From an uncultured Hungatella sp. (GTDB lineage: Bacteria > Bacillota > Clostridia > Lachnospirales > Lachnospiraceae): a DNA stretch of 63,946 bases. The notes beneath the pieces were generated by a model. It worked only from the letters and a program-made list of their open reading frames with translations. It was not told where the DNA came from and did not search any database. Both the position numbers and the translations under genes were made by a program. Location: assembly GCA_910577935.1 (NCBI GenBank), contig CAJTOT010000021.1, positions 1-63,946 of the forward strand, read 5' to 3'. Shown here in pieces: positions 1-7,623 of the stretch. The first letter of the stretch is position 1; each line of letters begins with the position of its first letter.

Positions 1-301
1 CGCTGGTTAAGTCAAACACACAGTCCCCCACCACATTGTAGCAGTGATAATTTCCGCCGGGACGCAAGATCCCATAGACCTTGCCCCCGAAAATGTCCTG
101 AACCAGAAAAGCCGTGACGGAGCACTGTCCCACAGTCCGGTTCTCCTCACTCCACTGTCCCCGCAGCCTGGGCGCGCAGGTGTACTCGCACCAGATGTCC
201 CGGAGCGCGTCATAGAGCCGGCAAGGCGTCCAACTCCTCCTGTATTCGTCTGTAACGCCCCTGACATCTCCGTGGTTCCAGCCGTAAAAAGCATATTCCA
301 T
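1..301 (-). CDS. YunG-like protein, 3' part cut by window edge
   Basis: The frame begins at an ATG at 301, preceded by an AGGAAAGG-type ribosome binding site, and stays open to base 1, giving the first 100 residues. The stretch around residues 47-100 (GQWSEENRTVGQCSVTAF, then VQDIFGGKVYG, then NVVGDCVFDLT) resembles the conserved core of the YunG family of small uncharacterised Firmicutes proteins, in which a Gln-Cys-Ser segment and a late Asp resemble a cysteine-hydrolase-like layout. That resemblance is recalled, not searched. Function is unknown. The C-terminus lies outside the window. Confidence 0.65.
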   Translation of the reverse strand, partial: MEYAFYGWNHGDVRGVTDEYRRSWTPCRLYDALRDIWCEYTCAPRLRGQWSEENRTVGQCSVTAFLVQDIFGGKVYGILRPGGNYHCYNVVGDCVFDLTS

Positions 302-375
302 TGTCATCCCCATCCTTTCCTCTGTCCCATATCCTCCAACCCATATATCTATCTCCCATATCCCGCCACCCCAGC

Positions 376-468
376 TTCACGCTGCAGGCATTTTGCTTTC
401 TCCGGCTTCACTCTGCAGGCATTCCTCCTTCTCTGGATTCACGCTGCAGGCATTTTGCCTTCTCCGGC
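376..468. repeat. 31-bp direct repeat, three copies
   Basis: Three head-to-tail 31-bp units start at 376, 407 and 438. Each begins TTCAC(G/T)CTGCAGGCATT and ends CTTCTC(C/T)GG(C/A). Units 1 and 3 are nearly identical and unit 2 has drifted. The array fills the gap between the YunG-like gene and the glyoxalase gene and has no long frame of its own. It looks like a small intergenic minisatellite. Confidence 0.85.
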
Positions 469-488
469 GGCAGAATACTCACCGATGC

Positions 489-851
489 TTATCCCGGCGT
501 CCTCACCTCGATCAGATTTCCGTCCGGGTCATAAAACCGAATCATCTTCCCGCCGCGGCCGTCCTCCCGAAGCCTGTTCAAAAACTCCACCCTCTCCCCG
601 CGCTCCTCAAGCCTTCTCACAAATCCTTCCAGGTCCGGCTCCTCAAAGTACAGTTCGCTGCCAAGGTTCTTGGGAGACACCCGGCCTCCCACGGCTTTCT
701 CCCACACGCTCCTCTCCTGAAGCACCAGGCCCTCGGTGAGAATCACGTTATCCTCCCCGTCCAGGACCAGGGAGAGGCCGAACAGCTCTGTGTAAAAAGC
801 CTTTGCCCGGGCCAGGTCACTGACCACAATCAACACATTTTTAAGTTTCAC
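489..851 (-). CDS. VOC-family (glyoxalase/bleomycin resistance fold) protein
   Basis: This is a 120-residue single-domain vicinal-oxygen-chelate protein. The N-terminus (LKNVLIVVSDLARAKAFYTE) is the classic first beta-alpha unit, and the end (IRFYDPDGNLIEVRTPG) is the classic last strand with its metal-binding Glu. Family members chelate a metal and act as glyoxalases, dioxygenases or antibiotic-binding proteins; the substrate cannot be told from sequence. The start is a GTG at 851, because an AGAGGACAAAG-type ribosome binding site sits just upstream and no ATG fits. Confidence 0.85.
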   Translation of the reverse strand: MKLKNVLIVVSDLARAKAFYTELFGLSLVLDGEDNVILTEGLVLQERSVWEKAVGGRVSPKNLGSELYFEEPDLEGFVRRLEERGERVEFLNRLREDGRGGKMIRFYDPDGNLIEVRTPG

Positions 852-907
852 CTCTTTGTCCTCTCCTGTCTTATCAATTCAACTGTCCTTTCAGTTCAGC
901 AGCCTTG

Positions 908-1315
908 TCACTCCAACAGCCCTCTCCCCCGCAGATCCTGGAAGATCAGCTTGTCAACAGGCGAGACCGACTCCATATCCCGGCACGTCAGCCATACCAC
1001 CTGGGCAATCTCCGAATCCGCCTTCAACTCTCCCACAAATTCCGCCCTATAGCAGGTCATTTTCACAAGAAGTCCCTCCTCCTTGCCGTGAGCCTGGGCC
1101 TGGAAGACTCCGTAAAATTCCGCCGTCTCCTCCACCACATCCACACTCAGTTCTTCCTTCACTTCCCTCGCCAGCGTCTCTAAGTCCGTCTCGTCTCCCT
1201 CCCGCTTGCCTCCCGGAAGATAGTACTTGTCCTTCCCCTCAGAGCGGGTGCTGAGAATTTTCCCATCCTTTATATATATAAGAGCAACCTTGTCGATAAT
1301 CTTCATATTTTTCAT
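908..1315 (-). CDS. NUDIX hydrolase
   Basis: The 135-residue protein carries a full Nudix box: GGKREGDE, then REVKEELSV, matching GX5EX7REUXEEXGU, placed after a strand ending YYLPGGK. The conserved glutamates that bind Mg2+ for pyrophosphate hydrolysis are present. The start at 1315 is chosen because its ATG overlaps the stop of the upstream acetyltransferase as ATGA, which implies translational coupling; an in-frame ATG at 1306 is an alternative. The substrate is unknown. Likely roles are clean-up of oxidised nucleotides or nucleoside diphosphate derivatives. Confidence 0.88.
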   Translation of the reverse strand: MKNMKIIDKVALIYIKDGKILSTRSEGKDKYYLPGGKREGDETDLETLAREVKEELSVDVVEETAEFYGVFQAQAHGKEEGLLVKMTCYRAEFVGELKADSEIAQVVWLTCRDMESVSPVDKLIFQDLRGRGLLE

Positions 1316-1929
1316 TTTCTCCATTCCGTGCCTCTTGCGCCGCAAACAGGCATGTCTCTGACTTCCCGGAAGGCCACAGGGGCGGGCTGGTCTCCCAGAT
1401 GCTCCCCGATGTGCTTCTCCAGCCACGCCATGTTGTACCAGCGGCCGAACTTGTATCCGCACTGGCAGAATTCCCCCACCAGCCGGTAGCCCAGATGTCT
1501 GTGAAATTCCAGGCTGTTTCTTGTGAGATACTCGTCTTCCTCCCCCCAGGGGCAGGCGACACAGGCGTTCATGTTTAAAATTCCCTGCTTCTTCAGCGCT
1601 TTCTCCAGCATGTCGTGGAGCTTTCTCCCGATTCCCGTCTTCTTCTCATTCCAGGCCACATAGATGGAAGTCTCCACCGCCCAGTCGTAGGCCGCCCGGT
1701 CATGGAAGGCGCCGGCATAGGCGTAGCCCACAGGCTCCCCGCCCCTCTCCGCCACAAGATAAGGATATCTGCGCATGGTCTTTTCAATCCTTTCGGAAAA
1801 TTCTTCCACGCCGGGAATCTGGTATTCAAAGGTTACGGCGGTCTTCTCCACGTAAGGGCCGTAGATCTTCAGCAGCTTCTCCCCGTCACAGGGAGAGGCG
1901 ATCCGAATTCTTATATCCTGATTTTTCAT
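1312..1929 (-). CDS. GNAT N-acetyltransferase, phosphinothricin acetyltransferase-like
   Basis: The 205-residue protein opens with IRIRIASPCDGEKLLKIYGPYVEKTAVTFEY, typical of the PAT/Bar branch of GNAT enzymes. The acetyl-CoA-binding segment is YVAWNEKKTGIGRKL at about residues 89-103. After the HRHLGYRLVGEF and YKFGRWYNMAWLEK core, which is where PAT proteins normally end, there is an extra tail of about 30 residues. PAT homologues acetylate phosphinothricin, methionine sulfone or related amines; the true substrate is unknown. It is coupled to the downstream NUDIX gene by a 4-bp overlap. Confidence 0.85.
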   Translation of the reverse strand: MKNQDIRIRIASPCDGEKLLKIYGPYVEKTAVTFEYQIPGVEEFSERIEKTMRRYPYLVAERGGEPVGYAYAGAFHDRAAYDWAVETSIYVAWNEKKTGIGRKLHDMLEKALKKQGILNMNACVACPWGEEDEYLTRNSLEFHRHLGYRLVGEFCQCGYKFGRWYNMAWLEKHIGEHLGDQPAPVAFREVRDMPVCGARGTEWRK

Positions 1930-1992
1930 GCCTGCCCTCTCAAAGCCTCCTCCCTATAATTCAAACACGTCAATCTCGGCTAAAGCATCAGG

Positions 1993-3312
1993 CTATGCCT
2001 CCGCTCCCCCGCAGTTCCCGCACAGTTCCCACACGATCGCGGAGAACGTCTGGATTGCCTCCACCAGCACCTTCTCGTCAAAGTCATAGGCCGTGGTGTG
2101 CTGGGCTGATGCCAGGGAGGTCATGGAGCGCATGTAGACAGCTTTTCCTCCGTGTTCCTGTACCCGGTTCATCATCAGGGAAATGTCCTCGCTGCCCCAG
2201 TTCTGGGCATTTTTACAGCTGCTGACCCGCAGGTGGGGAAGGTCCCGCTCCACTATCCCCCCGATCTGCTCCAGAAAATCCAGATCGCTGTGCTGGGACT
2301 CGCCTCCCCCCTGGAGAATCATCCGGCAGGCGCATCCGCTCATCTGCGCCGCGCTCTCGCAGATCCGCGCGGCCTCCTGCTCCATAAACCGGTTGATCTC
2401 CGTGGTCTCCCCTCTGACTTCAAATTGTATCACGGCATGGTCCGGAATCACATTCCGGCTGGTGCCTCCCTGGATCACGCCCACATTTACCCGAGAGATC
2501 CCGCCGCTGTGCCTGGGGATGGCAGTCAGGTTCAGCACCGCGTTGCACGCCGCCACCACCGCGCTTCTCCCCTTCTCCGGAAAGCCTCCCGCGTGGGCAG
2601 CTTTTCCGTAAAAATGGGCGTCATACTTGCTGTTGGCCAGAGAGCCCCAGGTTCCGGGAGTCACATCCCCGTCGTCGGGGGCGATGTGGGTTCCCACAAA
2701 ATAGTCCACATCATTCAGATGTCCGTGTGCCACAATGGCCCTGGCGCCTTTTCCCCCCTCTTCCCCTGGCTGGAAGATGAGCTTTATGGTTCCGTGAAGC
2801 TCACCTTTAAGCTTCATGAGAACCTCCGCCACCCCCAGCCCTATGGCCCCGTGGCCGTCATGGCCGCAGGCATGCATGGAGCCCTTGTTCACGGAAGCGA
2901 ACCCCTCCCGAAAAGGCCGGTGGGACTCGCTCTCCTCCTCCACGATCCCCAGAGCGTCTATGTCAAACCGCAAGGCAACCACCGGCCCCGGCCCCAGCCG
3001 CAGAATCCCCATGACCCCGGTGAAGCCCTCCTTCATATCCTCCGTCAGATACTCCTCCGGCGCTCCCTGCAAAAGAGCCAGTTTCCAGCGGGCCTCAAGC
3101 TCCTCCGGCTCCGGAAGCCCCAGCCGCGCCTCCTCAAGGCACAAGTCCCTCCCTGTCACCACCTCATACCCCAGCTGGTCCAGAGTCCTGCTGATAATGG
3201 CCGAAGTCCTCATCTCCAGCCACGCCGTCTCCGCGAACTTGTGAAAATCTCTCCTTCTCTCCCTGCTCACCTGGTCAAGAGCCTTGGCGTACTCTACAAT
3301 TCTTTCCTTCAT
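1993..3312 (-). CDS. M20 amidohydrolase, AbgA-like
   Basis: The 439-residue metallopeptidase-fold amidohydrolase matches AbgA (p-aminobenzoyl-glutamate hydrolase subunit A) in length and order. Visible are the metal site ALRFDIDALG followed by MHACGHDGH (about residues 145-155), the base/metal segment FQPGEEGGKGARA, and a late SEDISLMM metal-ligand region. A lid domain occupies the middle. The family cleaves N-acyl amino acids or aminobenzoyl-glutamate in the cytosol. No AbgB partner lies next to it, so a broader N-acyl amino acid amidohydrolase role is possible. The ATG at 3312 follows AAAGGAGACAGAG. Confidence 0.88.
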   Translation of the reverse strand: MKERIVEYAKALDQVSRERRRDFHKFAETAWLEMRTSAIISRTLDQLGYEVVTGRDLCLEEARLGLPEPEELEARWKLALLQGAPEEYLTEDMKEGFTGVMGILRLGPGPVVALRFDIDALGIVEEESESHRPFREGFASVNKGSMHACGHDGHGAIGLGVAEVLMKLKGELHGTIKLIFQPGEEGGKGARAIVAHGHLNDVDYFVGTHIAPDDGDVTPGTWGSLANSKYDAHFYGKAAHAGGFPEKGRSAVVAACNAVLNLTAIPRHSGGISRVNVGVIQGGTSRNVIPDHAVIQFEVRGETTEINRFMEQEAARICESAAQMSGCACRMILQGGGESQHSDLDFLEQIGGIVERDLPHLRVSSCKNAQNWGSEDISLMMNRVQEHGGKAVYMRSMTSLASAQHTTAYDFDEKVLVEAIQTFSAIVWELCGNCGGAEA

Positions 3313-3415
3313 CTCTGTCTCCTTTTCCTGTCTGCCATGTCATCTATTACAACAAATGACCATACAGCCAGACACTGTACAGGCTTTTTTAATCTTTCTC
3401 TCTCAGCCCGCCGCC

Positions 3416-4798
3416 TCAGTGATGCACTCTTCTGAAAAAGACTCTCAGGGGAATCTCTACCTCCTGCCCCGGATAGATCAAGTCGGGCTTTCTGATATGG
3501 TTTGGCCTATACGCCGCAATCTCGTAGGCCAGATCCGGCTCCTCCCCATAATACGCGGCGATCACGGACAGATTTTCCCCTGCTTTCACCTGGTGGCAGT
3601 AGGGGAGAACCACGAACGTGCTCATGACCCGCTCCCTCACCTCCTGGTTTGCCACGCCCTTGGCCTGCCGGGAACCGGGAAATGACTCAAACACTACCAC
3701 CCAGTTGGACTGGTAAGGTTTTGTGACGGGGATATACACAGACGCCTGGCGCAGAAGCTGTTCCGGATGGTCCGTGTCGCGAATCCCTATATCCGCGCAG
3801 ACAAATTCATGGCAGAGTGTGGTAAATGACCCTTTTTCAATGCTGATTACCTTGTCCTCCACGTTCTGTTCCAAGGCGGCTCCCAGAAGATCGTACAGAA
3901 AAGCTCCGGTTTCCATATACTCTCTCACCGCCTCTGCCGACGAGAAATCATAGGCTTTCCGTTCCCGGAACACAAGGATGCGCCCGTAGTCCCTCTCCGG
4001 GTCCACGGTCAGCTCCACCTCCCAGTTTCTCACGTTCATCTTTCCTAAATTGCACCAGATGATGATCTCCGCCGCTTCCGCCTCCCCGTTTTTCAGGTCA
4101 TAGATCAGAAGCCAGTCCGAGTCCTTCTCCCTCGCCACATACTCGTACTCCTCCGGCACCGGCTTTCCCAAAACCTCTTCCAGATACTGGTCGATTCCTC
4201 CATCCTGGACCCACGCCTCCACCTGGCTGATGCTTCCCTCCAGGTTCTCGTCAAAAAACTCTGCCCAGTCGTGGATAAATTCCCCTGACGCCTCCTCCTC
4301 CCATTCCGGCACAAAGGTAAGAGGGCTGGCATCTGCGGAGCCCACATACCAGTCATAAGGATATTCCATATAAAACTCGTCGCTGCAAAATGCCTTGTGG
4401 TAATAAGACTCCCTCTCTTCCCCGCCCTCCTTTATATAATCTGTCAGGTCCAGCCCCATAAACCTGAAATATATCTGAGGAAATCTGTCCTCCCCATCGT
4501 CAGGCGCCGGCTTTTCCCTGGATGCTCCGCTCTCTGCCTCCGCTTCCATATAGTAATCATAGCTTCCGTCATCCATAAAGTCCAGCCCTCCCACCACATA
4601 AGCGGAAAACACGCTTCGGACCCCGGAAGCGGCGGCAGGGGCCGGGTCATAAGCCTGTCCTTCTGCCCCCGTCTCTCCCTGCAGCTTGGCCATCCCCGGA
4701 ATCTGCTCATATTCCTCACAGCCGGCCATCCCGGGCCGGGACTGCCATGACAGACCCAGCAATGCCGCCAAAATCACCCTCAGCACAATCTCTTCCAT
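3416..4798 (-). CDS. LysM-domain protein, possible lipoprotein
   Basis: The ATG at 4798 is chosen because a strong GGGGAGGGAGAAG ribosome binding site precedes it; the frame could extend to a TTG at 4846. The N-terminus (EEIVLRVILAALLGLS) is hydrophobic and is followed by a possible lipobox Cys (GMAGC), so the protein may be exported and lipid-anchored. Residues near the C-terminus (VKAGENLSVIAAYYGEE to YPGQEVEIPL) form one LysM peptidoglycan-binding module. The roughly 400 acidic, aromatic-rich residues between are not recognised. It lies directly downstream of the flagellin and zinc-ribbon genes, possibly in one transcript. Confidence 0.7.
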   Translation of the reverse strand: MEEIVLRVILAALLGLSWQSRPGMAGCEEYEQIPGMAKLQGETGAEGQAYDPAPAAASGVRSVFSAYVVGGLDFMDDGSYDYYMEAEAESGASREKPAPDDGEDRFPQIYFRFMGLDLTDYIKEGGEERESYYHKAFCSDEFYMEYPYDWYVGSADASPLTFVPEWEEEASGEFIHDWAEFFDENLEGSISQVEAWVQDGGIDQYLEEVLGKPVPEEYEYVAREKDSDWLLIYDLKNGEAEAAEIIIWCNLGKMNVRNWEVELTVDPERDYGRILVFRERKAYDFSSAEAVREYMETGAFLYDLLGAALEQNVEDKVISIEKGSFTTLCHEFVCADIGIRDTDHPEQLLRQASVYIPVTKPYQSNWVVVFESFPGSRQAKGVANQEVRERVMSTFVVLPYCHQVKAGENLSVIAAYYGEEPDLAYEIAAYRPNHIRKPDLIYPGQEVEIPLRVFFRRVHH

Positions 4799-4966
4799 CT
4801 TCTCCCTCCCCAAACGCAAAATCCGGGAATCCCTGTACTTCCCCAAGAGACTCCCGGAACATCTGTGTTATCATTTCGTCACTGTCCAAGGCGGGTCCTT
4901 CTGTCCGTCTGCAACGTACACAAGGTGCCGGGCGTCCTTCCGCCCTATGAACCACAACATAACCTC

Positions 4967-5344
4967 TTAGTCCCAGTGGCCTATATCCTGCATCTCCAGT
5001 TGACCGTTTTTACAGCCGGGACATATAACCGGAAGGTCCTCCTCCAGCAGCTCAGCGCTGCCTCTGCAGTCAGGGCACTCTCCCACAAAAGCTTTCTTCT
5101 TTTCAATCAGCTCCAGAACCGGCACAGCCGCCACGTTCCGGCACCTGCCGCACACCGCGGCCCTGTAGTCAAAACGGAACAGGGGCAGCTGCCCTGCGTC
5201 CACCTCCGCCGCTATGCTCCTCTGGATATCCTCGGGGAATACTTCCATAACCCGCCCCAGAATTCCGTGCCTCATGCCGTGGCCGAGCCTAAGCTGCCAT
5301 TCTCTCCCGCAGGAAGTACACTTTAATTGCCGGATAATTCCCAT
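4967..5344 (-). CDS. Zinc-ribbon protein of unknown function
   Basis: The 125-residue protein has three CXXC-type knuckles: CTSC at residues 9-12, CGRC at about 66-69, and CPDC followed by CPGC in the C-terminal third. This suggests one or two zinc ribbons, as in small rubredoxin-like or nucleic-acid-binding proteins. An ATAGGAGGGAGAT ribosome binding site precedes the ATG at 5344. It starts only 15 bp after the flagellin stop codon, so it is probably co-transcribed with it. No enzymatic motif is visible. Confidence 0.75.
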   Translation of the reverse strand: MGIIRQLKCTSCGREWQLRLGHGMRHGILGRVMEVFPEDIQRSIAAEVDAGQLPLFRFDYRAAVCGRCRNVAAVPVLELIEKKKAFVGECPDCRGSAELLEEDLPVICPGCKNGQLEMQDIGHWD

Positions 5345-5359
5345 ATCTCCCTCCTATCC

Positions 5360-7207
5360 CTAGGCGCCCAGAAGCCCCAGTATGTTCTCCGGGACATGAT
5401 TGGCCTGGGCCAGCATGGTCTGTCCGCTCTGGAACAGAATCTGATTGCGCACATGCTCCGTGACGGCCTCTGCCATGTCCGTGTCCCGGATGCGGGACTC
5501 CGATGCCGTCAGATTCTCCACCGTGTTGCTCAGGTTGGAATATGTGTGTTCCAGGCGGTTCTGTATGCCTCCATAGTGGCTCCGCATAGTGCTGACCCGG
5601 TTGATGGCGCTGTCTATATCCCCCACCCCGTCGTTGGCGTCGGACAGAGTGAGGATATTGGTGCCCCCAAGCCCAAGGCCGATATCGTCAAGGCGGTACA
5701 GATTCACGTCGATGAACTGGTCATAGCCCCCGGCCGATATGGAGATCCTTCCCGTAGCCCCCACGCTCCAGCTCTTTATGGAGAACAGAGGGTTGGACAC
5801 CGCTCCGCTTCCGATTATGGAACTTCCGCCTTTCCCCAGGCCGCCGGCTATCACAGAACCGGCTCCCCCCTTTGACGCGACAGACAACTCCCGGACAAAC
5901 TTAGTCAAATCCCCATCCGGCGAGTCGAACAAAGCCTCCAAGTCAGCCATGCTCTTAACTTTTCCGCCTGTCTTGTTGTTCAAAACAGAATAAAATGATT
6001 GGCCGGTCCCAAGATCCCCAAAAATTTTGTCCATACCGGCGGCAATTCTCTCGCCTAAATCTGTCTTTCCCGAAGAAGCGCCTGCCAAATAGCCCACATA
6101 GGCCGCCGCCAGATAGCCGTGGCCGTAGGGGCGGTCCTTCACGTTATATGTCTTTAAATAATTTTCGATAGCTTGGTCCTTAGAGGTATCACCCGCACCG
6201 GTAAGCTGCCCCGCGATCTGCTGCAGTCCCGCGTTCCACCCTGTGGGGAACCCTCCGCCGGCCAGCTGCGCCGTGCCCTCCACAAACCACTCCGGGTACT
6301 TCTCGACGCCGTTTCTCCCGAACATGCCGTCTGTCAGGGTATACTGCATAACCGAATGCATCAGCTCATGGGCAATGGTGGACTGTAAGGCCGCCTGGTC
6401 CGGATGTCCGTCCTTGATGGATTCGTCTGAAAAATCGGCGGTGTCCACGGTGATCTGCATGTTAAAGGGCCTGCCGTTGGCGTAGAAGGAGGCCTTCGCG
6501 TATGCCATCATCCCGCTGGCCCCGTCCAGATATTCGATGCGGAGCTCCATCTCCACCTTCTCCGATCCCATGGCGGCTTTCAGCGCCGGAAACGCTTTCA
6601 TTATCTGTTCCGACGCGTTGGGGATATATTCCGTGGCTATCTTCTCCGCCAGAAGGTCATAGCCGGTGCTCTTGGAGGCTCCTTCGGCAGCCCGGCCCAC
6701 GCTTCCCGAATAGTTGACGGTCACGTCCCCGCTGGCCAGATCCAAGGTGCAGCCGTAGAAGGAGGTGAGAGTCACGTTCTTCTTGGTTCCGCCGTTGCTG
6801 AACAGGGGCACGCCGCTGAAAGTGGTGGATTCGCCGATGCGGGTGATCTCCTTCTTCAGCTGCTCCATCTCCGAGTTCATCATAGACCGCTGCAGATCCG
6901 TGTAGGTGCCGTTGGCCGCCTGAACCGCCATCCCTTTCATCCGGTTGAGCATGGAATGCACCTCCGTCAGGGCTCCCTCCACGGTCTGCACCAGGGAAAT
7001 TCCGTCCTGCGTATTCCTCTTGCCCTGATTCATGGAAGTGATCTGCGCCCGCATCTCCTCCGAGATGGCCAGACCTGCCGCGTCGTCCCCGGCGCGGTTA
7101 ATCTTGTAGCCGGAACTGAGCTTCTCCAGATTCTTTGCCATAGCCTGGTCTGTCATAAAAATATTTCTCTGGGAATTAATTGCGGAAATGTTGTGCTGAA
7201 TCCTCAT
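5360..7207 (-). CDS. Flagellin with embedded zinc metallopeptidase (flagellinolysin type)
   Basis: The first about 140 residues (MRIQHNISAINSQRN onward, with RINRAGDDAAGLAISE-like core) and the last about 95 residues (NTVENLTASESRIRDTDMA to NILGLLGA) are canonical flagellin D0/D1 domains that polymerise into the filament. The surface-exposed hypervariable region holds a gluzincin-like protease domain: HELMH at residues 280-284 gives two His ligands and the catalytic Glu, and WFVEG with Glu310 supplies the third ligand. At 615 residues it is about 250 longer than a plain flagellin. Flagellinolysins with this layout are known to build proteolytic flagella. A sigma-28-like promoter lies upstream. 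No other flagellar gene is in the window. Confidence 0.93.
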   Translation of the reverse strand: MRIQHNISAINSQRNIFMTDQAMAKNLEKLSSGYKINRAGDDAAGLAISEEMRAQITSMNQGKRNTQDGISLVQTVEGALTEVHSMLNRMKGMAVQAANGTYTDLQRSMMNSEMEQLKKEITRIGESTTFSGVPLFSNGGTKKNVTLTSFYGCTLDLASGDVTVNYSGSVGRAAEGASKSTGYDLLAEKIATEYIPNASEQIMKAFPALKAAMGSEKVEMELRIEYLDGASGMMAYAKASFYANGRPFNMQITVDTADFSDESIKDGHPDQAALQSTIAHELMHSVMQYTLTDGMFGRNGVEKYPEWFVEGTAQLAGGGFPTGWNAGLQQIAGQLTGAGDTSKDQAIENYLKTYNVKDRPYGHGYLAAAYVGYLAGASSGKTDLGERIAAGMDKIFGDLGTGQSFYSVLNNKTGGKVKSMADLEALFDSPDGDLTKFVRELSVASKGGAGSVIAGGLGKGGSSIIGSGAVSNPLFSIKSWSVGATGRISISAGGYDQFIDVNLYRLDDIGLGLGGTNILTLSDANDGVGDIDSAINRVSTMRSHYGGIQNRLEHTYSNLSNTVENLTASESRIRDTDMAEAVTEHVRNQILFQSGQTMLAQANHVPENILGLLGA

Positions 7208-7300
7208 ATCTTCTCACCTCTGCTGATAACTGCTTTCTGTTTTCTGCGCCGCAAGGGTATCTGACAAGACCTGGAAAAACCAGGCGTACATATTATATAG

Positions 7301-7328
7301 AACATCGGCGGTTTCCTGTATTTCTTAA
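7301..7328 (-). promoter_or_regulatory. Sigma-28 (SigD/FliA)-like promoter of the flagellin gene
   Basis: Reading the minus strand, TTAAG (7324-7328) is followed about 14 bp later by GCCGATGTT (7301-7309). This resembles the Bacillus SigD consensus TAAA-N14/16-CCGATAT. It lies about 95 bp upstream of the flagellin start, the usual distance for a late flagellar gene. Confidence 0.7.
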
Positions 7329-7442
7329 GATATCATTAAGATTATTTTCTCCCTGTTTACATGAGTTCCGCCCAGGCTGCTATTCACAAGTGCCCTGGGA
7401 ACACAGCGCATATGCCTGTTGAACATCGCCTGCCGATGGACG

Positions 7443-7600
7443 CGAACGAAAAATCAGACATTATCGTTCCCCCATGATATACTGTAAAAAAGATATTTCC
7501 GCAGCAAAATAAGCGCTTTTCGTCATAAAAAGCGCTGAAATACCCACAAGATTCGTGCATATTTCAGCGAATGAATTTTCCTACTTTTTCTTTCAAACCC
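7443..7600 (-). repeat. 158-bp two-copy repeat, copy A
   Basis: This segment is about 80% identical by eye to 45369-45527, in the same orientation. On the minus strand it holds a hairpin with stems CTGAAATA/TATTTCAG followed by T residues (terminator-like, which would suit the end of the ABC-F gene), then TTTTTTACAGTATATCA, then GGGGGAACGA and an ATG opening a 25-codon ORF (7384-7461) that begins MSDFSF, with an inverted GAACGA/TCGTTC pair around the start. In copy B the ORF begins MSALSF. It lies between the ABC-F gene and the flagellin promoter. Confidence 0.8.
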
Positions 7601-7623
7601 AAAAATCAACAGCTGCCCGCAAC

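Noticed and set aside
2152..3435. 427-codon plus-strand frame
   Set aside because: It is the antisense shadow of the M20 amidohydrolase, which has all its metal motifs.
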